Part shown: in pieces, positions 1-8,357 of the stretch
Position numbering within the stretch: the first letter of the stretch is position 1
How the letters are laid out: every line of letters starts with the position of its first letter
NCBI GenBank assembly: GCA_910579035.1
Contig: CAJTSR010000006.1
Span: 51,588 to 115,587, forward strand
DNA from: an uncultured Muribaculaceae bacterium
GTDB lineage: Bacteria > Bacteroidota > Bacteroidia > Bacteroidales > Muribaculaceae
Direction of reading: 5' to 3'
Length of the DNA: 64,000 nucleotides
The notes under the pieces: generated by a model
Told to the model about the DNA's origin: nothing
The model's input: only the letters and a program-made list of their open reading frames with translations
Database searches by the model: none
Position numbers and translations under genes: made by a program

Positions 1-2
1 AA

Positions 3-434
3 CTGCGAGGCTTCTACCGCACCTTGCTGAGAATGGCAAACGAAGAAAAAACGATTCGTGAAGGAGGATTTTTCGATTTGATGTATGTCAATCTTGAGAA
101 TCCCGGGCTTAACCCTCATCGCCACTATGCGTTTATGAGGCACGCCGACGGCGAGGCGCTTGTGGTAATAGTCAACTTCGGAGATGAGGATAGCAAGGTT
201 TCTGTCAATATTCCCCGCCATGCTTTCGGCGTGCTCGGATTCCCGGAGGGTGTCGACCCGGAGGCGTCGGAGCTTCTTACCGGGGCAAAAGGCGGAAAGA
301 CTTTCGCGTCTTCGTGTCCCTTTGTGGCTGAAGTGCCTGCGCACGGCGCCGCTATATGGAAGATATGCTCCGACAGGATAGAGCCTCTGCGTCCTGCTGT
401 GGCACAAAAACACAAAACGGTAAAAAAGAATTAA
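3..434 (+). CDS. Alpha-amylase family (GH13) glycosidase, C-terminal fragment
   Basis: The reading frame is open through the left edge, so only the last ~143 residues are present. The visible part starts with LRGFYRTLLRMANEE, then GGFFDLMYVN, then a beta-rich stretch (YAFMRHADGEALVVIVNF). This is how the end of the GH13 catalytic barrel passes into the C-terminal all-beta domain of alpha-amylases. The catalytic residues lie upstream of the window, so substrate and cellular location cannot be judged. The tail after the beta domain is short and basic. The gene is followed after 31 bases by prs on the same strand. Confidence 0.75.
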   Translation: MRGFYRTLLRMANEEKTIREGGFFDLMYVNLENPGLNPHRHYAFMRHADGEALVVIVNFGDEDSKVSVNIPRHAFGVLGFPEGVDPEASELLTGAKGGKTFASSCPFVAEVPAHGAAIWKICSDRIEPLRPAVAQKHKTVKKN

Positions 435-465
435 AAAAGACTCACATTTCCCTATATTCAATCCA

Positions 466-1410
466 ATGGATACAACACTTTCACCTTTCAAGATTTTTTC
501 AGGCACCAAGTCGAGGTACATGGCCGAGGAAATCTGCAAAGAACTTGGTGTAGAACTTGGCTCGATGAAAATCGAGCATTTTGCCGACGGCGAATTCGAA
601 GTATGCTTCGAAGAGTCTGTCCGTGGCTGCGAAGTCTACTTGGTACAGTCCACATTCCCGAACTGCGACAATCTGATGGAGCTGCTCCTGATGATTGACG
701 CCGCCAAGCGCGCGTCGGCTAAGTCGGTGATAGCCGTTATGCCGTATTTCGGCTGGGCCCGTCAGGACCGCAAGGACAAACCACGTGTGTCTATCGCCGC
801 AAAACTCGTGTCCGACATGCTCGTGACGGCAGGTGTTGACCGTGTGATAACCATGGATCTTCATGCCGACCAGATTCAGGGCTTCTTCAATGTGCCGGTT
901 GACCACCTGTACGCTTCGTCTGTGTTCATTCCTTACATACAGAGCCTCAAGCTGCCCGATATGGTGATAGCCACTCCCGACGTAGGCGGCGCGAAGCGTG
1001 CCAACAACTACGCAAAATATCTCGATGTGCCTCTGGTGTTGTGCCACAAACAGCGCGCCAAGGCCAACGTTGTGGCCAAAATGACCGTGATCGGCGATGT
1101 TCAGGATAAGAATGTGATTCTTGTCGACGATATGGTGGATACCGCCGGAACAATAACAAAGGCCGCCGACCTTATGATGGAAAACGGTGCGAAGTCGGTT
1201 CGTGCCCTTGCTTCCCACGCCATCATGAGCGACCCTGCCACCCAGCGCGTGAACGACAGCGGACTTACCGAGATGATTTTCACCAACTCGATTCCTTATA
1301 CCAAGGATTGTCCCAAGTGCACCATCATCTCTGTGGCTCGTCTTTTTGCTGACACGATCCGCCGTGTGCACTGCAACCAGTCGATCTCATCGCAATACCT
1401 TATAAAATAA
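466..1410 (+). CDS. prs: Ribose-phosphate pyrophosphokinase (PRPP synthetase)
   Basis: Makes phosphoribosyl pyrophosphate from ribose 5-phosphate and ATP for purine, pyrimidine, histidine, tryptophan and NAD synthesis; cytoplasmic. The 314-residue length is normal for the class I enzyme. Visible signatures are the N-terminal FADGE motif, the ATP-site stretch YFGWARQDRK, the metal-binding MDLHADQIQGFF, the KQRAKANVV catalytic loop and the PRPP loop VILVDDMVDTAGT. The stop codon overlaps the start of the next gene (TAATG), so the two are probably translated together. Confidence 0.96.
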   Translation: MDTTLSPFKIFSGTKSRYMAEEICKELGVELGSMKIEHFADGEFEVCFEESVRGCEVYLVQSTFPNCDNLMELLLMIDAAKRASAKSVIAVMPYFGWARQDRKDKPRVSIAAKLVSDMLVTAGVDRVITMDLHADQIQGFFNVPVDHLYASSVFIPYIQSLKLPDMVIATPDVGGAKRANNYAKYLDVPLVLCHKQRAKANVVAKMTVIGDVQDKNVILVDDMVDTAGTITKAADLMMENGAKSVRALASHAIMSDPATQRVNDSGLTEMIFTNSIPYTKDCPKCTIISVARLFADTIRRVHCNQSISSQYLIK

Positions 1411-2378
1411 TGGCTAAAATCGTATGCCTCGACGGGGTAACCCTATACCCCGTCGGGGACTCACGATGGGGACGCTTTACAGACTTTGCCGATTTCGAGG
1501 TTTATGACCGCACAGAAGAGTCGCAGATTGTGGAGCGCTGTGCCGGTGCCGAAATGGTATTGACAAACAAGGTGCCGTTTTCTGCCGTCACCATCGCCGC
1601 GCTTCCATCGCTGAAGTACATAGGGGTGCTTGCCACAGGGTACAACATCGTTGATACCGATGCGGCGGCCAAAGCCGGCATCGCTGTGACAAACATTCCG
1701 GCTTACAGCACCCGCTCGGTGGCTCAAACGGCGATATCGCTTTTGCTTGCCATAACCAACAGGGTAGAGCACTATGCCGCCGCAAACGCTCGCGGAAAAT
1801 GGGCGCAGTGCAGCGACTTCACATATCGTGATTACGATTGGACCGAGCTTGCCGGTAAGACATTCGGTGTAATCGGATTCGGTAATACAGGAAGCGCCAC
1901 GGCAGCGATTGCTGCATCGCTCGGCATGAAGATAGCCGTGTACACATCGAAAGACGAGTCACAGCTGCCCGTCGGGTATGTGAAGATGCCGCTTGAAGAG
2001 ATTTTTGCCTCGGCAGATGTGGTAAGCCTGCATTGCCCTCTTACAGACAGCACGCGGGCTCTTGTGAATGCCGATACAATAGGGCTTATGAAGCCTTCGG
2101 CAATACTTCTCAATACTTCGCGCGGACCTGTTGTCGACGAGGCTGCTTTAGCTTCCGCGCTCAACGAGGGCCGTATTGCCGCTGCCGGACTCGATGTGCT
2201 TTCTCAGGAACCGCCTGCAGCGGATTGTCCCTTGCTGACGGCTCGCAACTGTTTCATAACCCCGCATCTGGCATGGGCGTCAGTAGAAGCCCGCGAACGC
2301 CTCTTCGAGATAGCTCTCGGGAACATACAGGCTTATATGGGCGGGAATCCCGTTAATGTTGTAAACCGTCCGGTCTGA
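1410..2378 (+). CDS. D-2-hydroxyacid dehydrogenase (glycerate dehydrogenase/hydroxypyruvate reductase-like)
   Basis: NAD(P)-dependent reductase of 2-oxoacids, 322 residues, cytoplasmic. The Rossmann dinucleotide motif VIGFGNTGSA is near residue 150. The three expected active-site residues are present in context: Arg in LLNTSRGPVVDE, Glu in LDVLSQEPP and His in FITPHLAWAS. The overall pattern resembles bacterial glycerate dehydrogenases and hydroxypyruvate reductases more than SerA, because there is no C-terminal ACT domain. The substrate is inferred from family resemblance and could be another 2-oxoacid. It overlaps the prs stop codon by one base. Confidence 0.88.
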   Translation: MAKIVCLDGVTLYPVGDSRWGRFTDFADFEVYDRTEESQIVERCAGAEMVLTNKVPFSAVTIAALPSLKYIGVLATGYNIVDTDAAAKAGIAVTNIPAYSTRSVAQTAISLLLAITNRVEHYAAANARGKWAQCSDFTYRDYDWTELAGKTFGVIGFGNTGSATAAIAASLGMKIAVYTSKDESQLPVGYVKMPLEEIFASADVVSLHCPLTDSTRALVNADTIGLMKPSAILLNTSRGPVVDEAALASALNEGRIAAAGLDVLSQEPPAADCPLLTARNCFITPHLAWASVEARERLFEIALGNIQAYMGGNPVNVVNRPV

Positions 2379-2414
2379 TCCGTGTAGGTTTATTGTTATA
2401 ATTGAAATTTATAG

Positions 2415-3737
2415 ATGATTAAACGTTCTTTATTGGCCGGAATCCTCGTGGTTTCGGCTTCCTTTTGTGCTTTTGCAGAAGGCTATCAGATCAACACTCT
2501 GAGCGCGCGCCAAAATGGTATGGGCCATACGGGCACGGCGCTCAAACTCGGTGCTGAAAGTATGATTTTTAATCCCGCCGGTCTTGGCTTCCTTGACAAG
2601 ACCCTTGATTTTCAAGGCTCGGTGACGGGGATTTTTGCCCATGCTTCTGCAACTACTCCCGACGGCGTTACACACAAGACCTCTAACGACCCGTCGACGC
2701 CCATGGCTTTCAATCTCGGTCTGAAAGTATACGATAATTTCAAGGCCGGCGTGAGCTTTTACACGCCTTATGGCAGCGGCATCAACTGGGGCGCGAACTG
2801 GCCCGGCGCCGTCCTTAACCAGAAGGTGTCGTTGAAGGCATTCACGGTTCAACCCACGCTCGCATGGCAGATTATACCCGGCCTTTCGATTGGTGCGGGT
2901 GCTATGATTACATTCGGTAATGTCGACCTTGAAAAGGGATTGGTGCCCACTGAATCGGTCAACGCTCTTTTGGCTATGACAGGGAATGACTATCGTTTTA
3001 CCGACACTCCGGCGTCTATCAACCTCAAAGGACGCGCGGCCACGACAGTGGGTGTGAATGTGGGCGCTATGTGGGATATAAACTCCAAGATAACTGTCGG
3101 AGCGTCTTTCCGCAGCAAGATGTCGCTCAAAGTGAAATGCGGCGATGCGGCAGTGGCGTACGGCAACGAGATAGCCCGTCAACTGCTCGAAGAGCGGCTC
3201 AACATTCTCGACAAGGCTAATTTTACTGCCGCCATGCCTGCTGCAGCCATTCTCAATATGGGTGTCGCATACAAGCCGCTCGATAAACTTGTCCTTGCAT
3301 TCGATGCCCAATGGACAGGCTGGAGCGCATACAAGACTCTTGACATAGAGTTCCTAAGCGAAAAACTTACGCCTTACAACCAGTATATAACCAAGGACTA
3401 CAGCAATTCGTGGACATTCCATCTTGGTGCTCAGTATTCGCTGACAAATCGATTCGATATCCGTGCGGGTCTTATGGTAGACACATCTCCTGTGAGCAAG
3501 ACCCATTACAATCCTGAAACTCCGGGTATGACCAAGATTGAACCGTCGGTAGGTTTCTCGTTCTCGCCGGTGCGTAATTTCAGCATAGATGCCTCCTTGC
3601 TATATGTGGCAGGACTCGGTGTTGACAGTGCTTCCTGCTCGTATGCCGATTTGCTCTCAGGAAAAGAACTTACGTTTACTGCCGACTACAAGGTACACGC
3701 GTGGAACCCTTCGATCGGTTTCAGAGTAAATTTCTGA
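2415..3737 (+). CDS. OmpP1/FadL-family outer membrane transport protein
   Basis: A 440-residue outer membrane beta-barrel of the family that carries hydrophobic compounds such as long-chain fatty acids. It has a clear Sec signal peptide (MIKRSLLAGILVVSASFCAFA). The mature N-terminus (EGYQINTLSARQNGMGHTG) followed by ESMIFNPAGLGFLD is the characteristic FadL-type hatch region, where the NPAG signature is diagnostic. Alternating strands end in a terminal FRVNF, an aromatic C-terminus typical of barrels. It is followed after one base by ispE. The natural substrate is unknown. Confidence 0.88.
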   Translation: MIKRSLLAGILVVSASFCAFAEGYQINTLSARQNGMGHTGTALKLGAESMIFNPAGLGFLDKTLDFQGSVTGIFAHASATTPDGVTHKTSNDPSTPMAFNLGLKVYDNFKAGVSFYTPYGSGINWGANWPGAVLNQKVSLKAFTVQPTLAWQIIPGLSIGAGAMITFGNVDLEKGLVPTESVNALLAMTGNDYRFTDTPASINLKGRAATTVGVNVGAMWDINSKITVGASFRSKMSLKVKCGDAAVAYGNEIARQLLEERLNILDKANFTAAMPAAAILNMGVAYKPLDKLVLAFDAQWTGWSAYKTLDIEFLSEKLTPYNQYITKDYSNSWTFHLGAQYSLTNRFDIRAGLMVDTSPVSKTHYNPETPGMTKIEPSVGFSFSPVRNFSIDASLLYVAGLGVDSASCSYADLLSGKELTFTADYKVHAWNPSIGFRVNF

Positions 3738-3738
3738 T

Positions 3739-4593
3739 ATGATACTTTTTCCTAATGCCAAAATAAATCTCGGTCTGCGGGTACTCGGAAAGCGCCCCGA
3801 CGGTTATCACAACCTTGCCACGATTATGGTGCCTGTGCCGTGGTGCGATATTCTCGAACTTATCGCGGCAGAAGACCGCGAGGAGGGGATACGCCTCCAT
3901 ATGGAGAAGGAGATCGATGGTTGCGACGCCGAAAACAATCTTGTTGTAAAGGCGCTACGCGCGCTCGAGAGGCATATAGGCCGCGCACTCCCGGCTCTTG
4001 ATGTGTATCTGAAAAAACAGATACCGTTCGGAGCCGGGCTTGGCGGCGGCTCTGCCGACGCGTCGTTTGCCATTCGCGGAGCCAACGAGCTGTTTGGTTT
4101 GGGGCTTAGCGATGCCAAGATGGCAGAAGTAGCCTTGACTGTCGGTGCGGACTGTCCGTTTTTCATATATAACCGTCCGATGATGGCCGAGGGAGTGGGT
4201 GAAATACTTTCCCCGGTCGAACTGCCGGCATTGTCCGGCAAGAGCATTGTCATAGCCAAGCCGTCGTCGGAGGCCGTGTCTACACGCGAGGCATATGCCG
4301 GGGTAAGACCGCGCCCTTTGGCCGAGGGCGAGAATGTATGTGCAGAAACTACGAAGCCGATATGCGAGTGGCAATCGTCGGCTGTGCTTGCCAACGATTT
4401 CGAGCAGTCGGTCTTCCCGCTGCGGCCTGAGATAGCCGATGTGAAGAGGCGAATGCTTGAAGCAGGCGCTTTGTATGCGTCGATGAGCGGTTCCGGGGCT
4501 TCTGTCTACGGCATATTCGATAATGACATTTTGGCAGATAGCGCCGTCGGTCTGTTCGCCGGTTGTGAAACATTCAGGTACAGACACCCATAA
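3739..4593 (+). CDS. ispE: 4-diphosphocytidyl-2-C-methyl-D-erythritol kinase
   Basis: Fourth step of the MEP isoprenoid pathway: ATP-dependent phosphorylation of CDP-methylerythritol; cytoplasmic. The protein has 284 residues, the normal length. Evidence is the N-terminal FPNAKINLGL with Lys8, the GHMP-kinase glycine-rich ATP loop PFGAGLGGGSADAS at residues 96-109, and the C-terminal GHMP motif MSGSGASVYG. The start ATG lies one base after the FadL-like stop. Another MEP-pathway gene, ispD, lies at about 11 kb on the other strand. Confidence 0.95.
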   Translation: MILFPNAKINLGLRVLGKRPDGYHNLATIMVPVPWCDILELIAAEDREEGIRLHMEKEIDGCDAENNLVVKALRALERHIGRALPALDVYLKKQIPFGAGLGGGSADASFAIRGANELFGLGLSDAKMAEVALTVGADCPFFIYNRPMMAEGVGEILSPVELPALSGKSIVIAKPSSEAVSTREAYAGVRPRPLAEGENVCAETTKPICEWQSSAVLANDFEQSVFPLRPEIADVKRRMLEAGALYASMSGSGASVYGIFDNDILADSAVGLFAGCETFRYRHP

Positions 4594-4712
4594 GAGTCGC
4601 CAAGGGTGAACGTTATACTTACTTTTTTGTTATTATTTCTGGAAGCCGTAGTGCTTTAACACTTTTTGGCCGCATTTTTGCTGCAAACCTTCCTATATAA
4701 CATAGCAAGATT

Positions 4713-5303
4713 ATGAGCGACAACAAACATAAAAACGAAGAAACGCCGAAGGCACAGCAGGAGTCCTCGGTGGAAGAACCCGAGGTAATGGATATTCTCG
4801 ACGAAAATGAAGACGTCGAGGCAGAAGAGCTTGATGAAAACGCACGTCTGCAGAACGAGCTTGACGAAGCGCGCGCCGAGGTAGAAAAGGAAAAGAGAGA
4901 GTATCTTTTCCTTATGGCTGAATTCGACAACTACCGCAAGCGTGTCACAAAAGAAAAAGCCGATCTTCTGAAAAATGCCGGCGAGCGCGTGCTTCTCGGT
5001 CTGCTGCCCATTGTCGACGATTTCGAGCGCGGTCTTGCTGCCGCCGAAGCAGACACGTCGGCCGAAGCCGTGCGCCAAGGTATGGAGCTGATATATAATA
5101 AGCTTATGAAATATCTTGAAAGCCAGGGTGTGAAGCCTATGGAGAGCAACGGTGCCACCTTCGACGCTGATTATTTTGAAGCAATCGCCACTATTCCCGC
5201 TCCGTCGGAAGACCTCAAAGGCAAGGTGATTGATACAACCCAGAAGGGCTACATGCTCAATGACAAAGTGCTCCGTCACGCAAAAGTTGCAGTAGGCGAA
5301 TAA
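4713..5303 (+). CDS. grpE: GrpE nucleotide exchange factor for DnaK
   Basis: Releases ADP from DnaK to drive the Hsp70 cycle; cytoplasmic dimer. The protein has 196 residues: an acidic low-complexity N-terminus (about 1-45), a long coiled coil (about 45-95, ending in FLMAEFDNYRKR, the GrpE signature) and a beta-domain with VLLGLLPIVDDFERGL and the terminal VLRHAKVAVGE. dnaJ follows after 16 bases, so this is a grpE-dnaJ unit. dnaK is not in the window. The 119-base gap upstream has no clear TAnnTTTG element or CIRCE repeat. Confidence 0.96.
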   Translation: MSDNKHKNEETPKAQQESSVEEPEVMDILDENEDVEAEELDENARLQNELDEARAEVEKEKREYLFLMAEFDNYRKRVTKEKADLLKNAGERVLLGLLPIVDDFERGLAAAEADTSAEAVRQGMELIYNKLMKYLESQGVKPMESNGATFDADYFEAIATIPAPSEDLKGKVIDTTQKGYMLNDKVLRHAKVAVGE

Positions 5304-5319
5304 TACCGGGAGCGTCGAT

Positions 5320-6480
5320 ATGGAAAATAAAAGAGATTATTACGAAGTACTCGGAGTGGGGCGCGATGCAACACCCGACCAGATAAAGAAAGCTTACCGC
5401 AAGCTTGCACTTCAATATCATCCGGATAGGAATCCGGGCGACAAGGCTGCCGAAGAAAAATTCAAAGAGGCTGCCGAAGCCTATGATGTGCTCAGCGACG
5501 ATAAGAAGCGCCAGATGTACGACCAGTACGGCCATTCGATGGGACCTCAGGGATTCCCCGGCGGTGGCGGAGGTGCATACTACGCCGGAGGTATGGACAT
5601 AAACGACATACTGAGGCGCTTTGCCGAAGAATTTGGCGGATTTGGTGGTTTTGGAGGAGCTACCGGCGGCAGGCGCCAGCAACGTCGCCAACGTCGTGGC
5701 AGCGACTTGCGTATACGCGTCAAACTATCGCTTGAGGACATTGCCAAAGGCGTGGACAAGACTCTGCGTGTTCCTACATTTGTGGCTTGTTCGCATTGTA
5801 ACGGCACAGGAGCCAAGGACGGTGTGGCGTTTGCCACTTGTCCTACCTGCCACGGTCAAGGGCATGTGCAGGACAACCAGTTCGCCCAGTTCGGTTTCGG
5901 CGGTGCTACAGTGGTTTGTCCTACCTGCGACGGTTCGGGCAAGGTGATATCTGAAAAATGCACATACTGCAACGGCGAGGGCGTTGAACGTCGCGAGCAG
6001 GAAGTAAGTTTCTCTATACCGGCAGGAGCTTATGAAGGCCAGACGTTCGCATTGCGCGGAAAAGGAAACTACCCCAAAGGCGGAGGTGTTCCCGGCGATT
6101 TGCTCGTGGTTATAGAGGAGATAAAGCACCCTGAGCTTATACGCGACGGTGCCGATGTGATTTATAACCTGATGCTCGACATTCCTACAGCCGCCCTCGG
6201 TGGCTCGGTCGAAGTGCCGACAATTACAGGACGCGCCCGCCTGAACATACCTGCCGGCACCCAGCCCGGAAAGGTGCTTAGAATGCGTGGCAAAGGTCTG
6301 CCCGATATCGAAAACGGCGGTAGTGGCGACGAGCTTATAAACATAATGGTGTATGTGCCCGAAAATCTTTCTGATTCGCAGAAACAGACATTCGAGGCGC
6401 TGCGCGATGCTCCCAATATCAAACCTACCGAAAGCGACAGCCGTCGAATTTTCTCGAAGCTGAAGCACATATTCGATTGA
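5320..6480 (+). CDS. dnaJ: Chaperone DnaJ (Hsp40)
   Basis: Co-chaperone that delivers substrates to DnaK and stimulates its ATPase. The full type I domain order is visible in 386 residues: a J domain (residues 1-70) with HPD at 34-36, a Gly/Phe-rich linker (about 75-115), and four zinc-binding CxxCxGxG repeats (CSHCNGTG, CPTCHGQG, CPTCDGSG, CTYCNGEG). The C-terminal substrate-binding domain contains GDLLVVIEE and RMRGKGLPD. It is co-directional with grpE and ends at a strong hairpin terminator. Confidence 0.98.
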   Translation: MENKRDYYEVLGVGRDATPDQIKKAYRKLALQYHPDRNPGDKAAEEKFKEAAEAYDVLSDDKKRQMYDQYGHSMGPQGFPGGGGGAYYAGGMDINDILRRFAEEFGGFGGFGGATGGRRQQRRQRRGSDLRIRVKLSLEDIAKGVDKTLRVPTFVACSHCNGTGAKDGVAFATCPTCHGQGHVQDNQFAQFGFGGATVVCPTCDGSGKVISEKCTYCNGEGVERREQEVSFSIPAGAYEGQTFALRGKGNYPKGGGVPGDLLVVIEEIKHPELIRDGADVIYNLMLDIPTAALGGSVEVPTITGRARLNIPAGTQPGKVLRMRGKGLPDIENGGSGDELINIMVYVPENLSDSQKQTFEALRDAPNIKPTESDSRRIFSKLKHIFD

Positions 6481-6505
6481 TTCCTTTATCGACAACTATA
6501 GTTTG

Positions 6506-6534
6506 CCGGGCGACTCCATTTAGGAATCGCCCGG
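6506..6534. terminator. Hairpin terminator between dnaJ and porT
   Basis: Arms CCGGGCGACTCC and GGAATCGCCCGG, one mismatch, five-base loop, followed by TTTATT on the + strand. It lies between converging genes and could serve both directions. Confidence 0.85.
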
Positions 6535-6542
6535 TTTATTAA

Positions 6543-7265
6543 TTATTCAAAATAGAAAGTGAGGACAATCATTTTTGAACTTGCTTTGGCAAGTGATTGC
6601 GTAAACTTGAATTTGTCGGGGTTGTCGGCCAAGTCAGGTCTTTTATGCTGCAGCACGTCGGCAAGTCCGAAGCAGAATTTGATTTCAGGGTTCAGCTTGA
6701 AATAAGGAAGGTAGAAGTCGCAGCCGAATCCTACAGATATAAAGAAATCGTTTGAGGACAGTTTGAGAAAATCGCTTCTTTTTTTGCCGACATCGAAGGC
6801 CGGCATCACTCCCGCCACGAAGTATGGGCGTGAATTGCGGAAGCGCATTGCCGAGTATTTGAGATCGAAGGGAAGCACTATCAGAGTCGACTTTATGTTT
6901 TGGCGCTCGGTGTTGCCCGATGTCGTTTCGAGCATGGATATGTCGCGGCTGCCAAAGTACATTCCCGGGGAGAATCGTACGGCAAAATAATCATTCAGGC
7001 GTAAATCGACCAGACCGTTGACACAGAATCCGGGCTGGTAGTCAGGCTGCTCCATGCGCCATTCTTCTCCGCCTTCTGTTATGAATCCGTTATGTGTGAA
7101 TCTCAGATCGGAAGCATAGGCGCCAACAGAGAAACCGAGGTGCCACCGGCGGCTGTCGGCATATGGGCGGTTGAGTATCTTGTCGTTAAATGTTCTCGCC
7201 GTCGCAGGCTGCACAATAGCCACAGATACTGCCAGTGCCAGTATTATTCTGCATAAAGTTCCCAT
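6543..7265 (-). CDS. porT: PorT-family outer membrane beta-barrel protein (T9SS)
   Basis: PorT is an outer-membrane-associated barrel needed for type IX secretion in Porphyromonas gingivalis. This 240-residue protein has a signal peptide (MGTLCRIILALAVSVAIVQP...ATA), a DSRRWHLGFSVGAYASDL first strand, RPYFVAGVMPAFDVGKK and the C-terminal LPYFKLNPEIKFCFGL...MIVLTFYFE, which is the typical PorT ending. The start is placed at the internal ATG (7265), because extension upstream would translate the terminator of the neighbouring gene. The T9SS core operon is 21 kb away. I rate PorT rather than a generic porin as likely, not proven. Confidence 0.75.
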   Translation of the reverse strand: MGTLCRIILALAVSVAIVQPATARTFNDKILNRPYADSRRWHLGFSVGAYASDLRFTHNGFITEGGEEWRMEQPDYQPGFCVNGLVDLRLNDYFAVRFSPGMYFGSRDISMLETTSGNTERQNIKSTLIVLPFDLKYSAMRFRNSRPYFVAGVMPAFDVGKKRSDFLKLSSNDFFISVGFGCDFYLPYFKLNPEIKFCFGLADVLQHKRPDLADNPDKFKFTQSLAKASSKMIVLTFYFE

Positions 7266-7278
7266 ATTATTAAAAACG

Positions 7279-7310
7279 AGCGGCTTGGGGCAATATTGCC
7301 CCAAGCCGCT
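7279..7310 (-). terminator. Rho-independent terminator of the YitT-family gene
   Basis: A 32-base perfect palindrome made of AGCGGCTTGGGGCAAT and its exact complement. On the minus strand it is followed by CGTTTTTAATAAT, a good U-tract. It lies 15 bases after the YitT-family stop codon. Confidence 0.9.
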
Positions 7311-7325
7311 TTGTGGAAAAACTTT

Positions 7326-8270
7326 TTATTTGGATATCGCCTTGTCGCTGTTGCTTTCAATGGCGTGCTCCTCGGAGTGTGCGTGCGATGGTGTTTTCAT
7401 CTTGACTTTCAGCTCGTCGAAGCCCTTGCCGTATACTCCGTTGACGTTCGCTTGGGTTGTGAATGCCAGCGGGTCGATGCTCTTTATGATGCGAGATATG
7501 GTTACAGCCTCGATTTTGCGGCACATCACCAACAGCACCTTTACTTCTTGCTTTGAATACCAGCCCATTCCGGTAAGAACAGTGCAGCCGCGTTTGGCTT
7601 CATTGTTTATCGCTGTGGCTATTTCCTGCCATTTTTTAGAGAAAATGGTAAACTGCACGGCCTGACGGTTCGTGTTTATTATCATATCGGCCGTATAGGA
7701 CGTAAGGGCTAATACGATGAAGCCGTATACCACCAGGTCGAGCTTGTGGAATATGAAGTAGGAAGACGAAATGATGAAGAAGTCGGTATACAGCATTGTC
7801 CGGCCTACGCTCACATTGGTATGCTTCGATACCATCGCCGCCACTATGTCGGTGCCTCCGCTGGAGCCGTTGTGGGTGAATGCCACGCCGACGCCGATGC
7901 CTGCGAGAATACCGCCGATCACGATGTTCATAAAAGGTTCGTCGGTTATTCTCACACCTTCAAAAAGAGGTTGGAAGATACCGACCCACACAGATATCAT
8001 TGTGGCTCCGAATATGGTGCCTAATACGAACTTCTTGCCCACTACGCGGTATGCTATGGCAAGCAGCATAAGGTTGAGGGCATACTGTGCCACAGCCACC
8101 GGGACTCCCAATGTGAAATATGCTATGGTGCCGAGGCCGGCCACACCTCCGATAACGACTTTCTGTGGCAAGATGAACGCGCAGAAGCCCAAAGCGTATA
8201 TCGCCATACCGAGGGTTATGAAGATATAATCGCGAGTGGTGCGCCAAAGATTAATTTTGTCGAGTGACAT
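7326..8270 (-). CDS. YitT family membrane protein (DUF161 + DUF2179)
   Basis: A predicted inner-membrane protein of 314 residues with about five or six transmembrane segments in the first 205 residues (for example YIFITLGMAIYALGFCAFIL and a glycine-rich GGVAGLGTIAYF). The signature THNGSSGGTDIVAAMV is typical of the YitT/DUF161 family. The C-terminal soluble domain (about 205-295, DUF2179-like) contains GCTVLTGMGWYSKQE and VLLVMCRK. The function of the family is not established. It has its own promoter and terminator, so it is probably monocistronic. Confidence 0.85.
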   Translation of the reverse strand: MSLDKINLWRTTRDYIFITLGMAIYALGFCAFILPQKVVIGGVAGLGTIAYFTLGVPVAVAQYALNLMLLAIAYRVVGKKFVLGTIFGATMISVWVGIFQPLFEGVRITDEPFMNIVIGGILAGIGVGVAFTHNGSSGGTDIVAAMVSKHTNVSVGRTMLYTDFFIISSSYFIFHKLDLVVYGFIVLALTSYTADMIINTNRQAVQFTIFSKKWQEIATAINNEAKRGCTVLTGMGWYSKQEVKVLLVMCRKIEAVTISRIIKSIDPLAFTTQANVNGVYGKGFDELKVKMKTPSHAHSEEHAIESNSDKAISK

Positions 8271-8298
8271 CTATACGTTTTTGGTTTATTAATGGTCG

Positions 8299-8306
8299 CA
8301 AAGTTA
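8299..8306 (-). promoter_or_regulatory. -7 promoter element for the YitT-family gene
   Basis: On the minus strand the sequence reads TAACTTTG followed by CG, matching the Bacteroidetes -7 consensus TAnnTTTG, 28 bases before the start codon. No clear -33 TTTG is seen at the right distance. Confidence 0.6.
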
Positions 8307-8357
8307 CGATTTTTTCGTTTTCCTGATACAGTAAAATGCACAAAACAGCAAAAAAAC

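Noticed and set aside
499..1371. 290-codon open frame antisense to prs
   Set aside because: Composition (many His, Arg and Val) is that of a reverse-frame shadow; prs itself is unmistakable.
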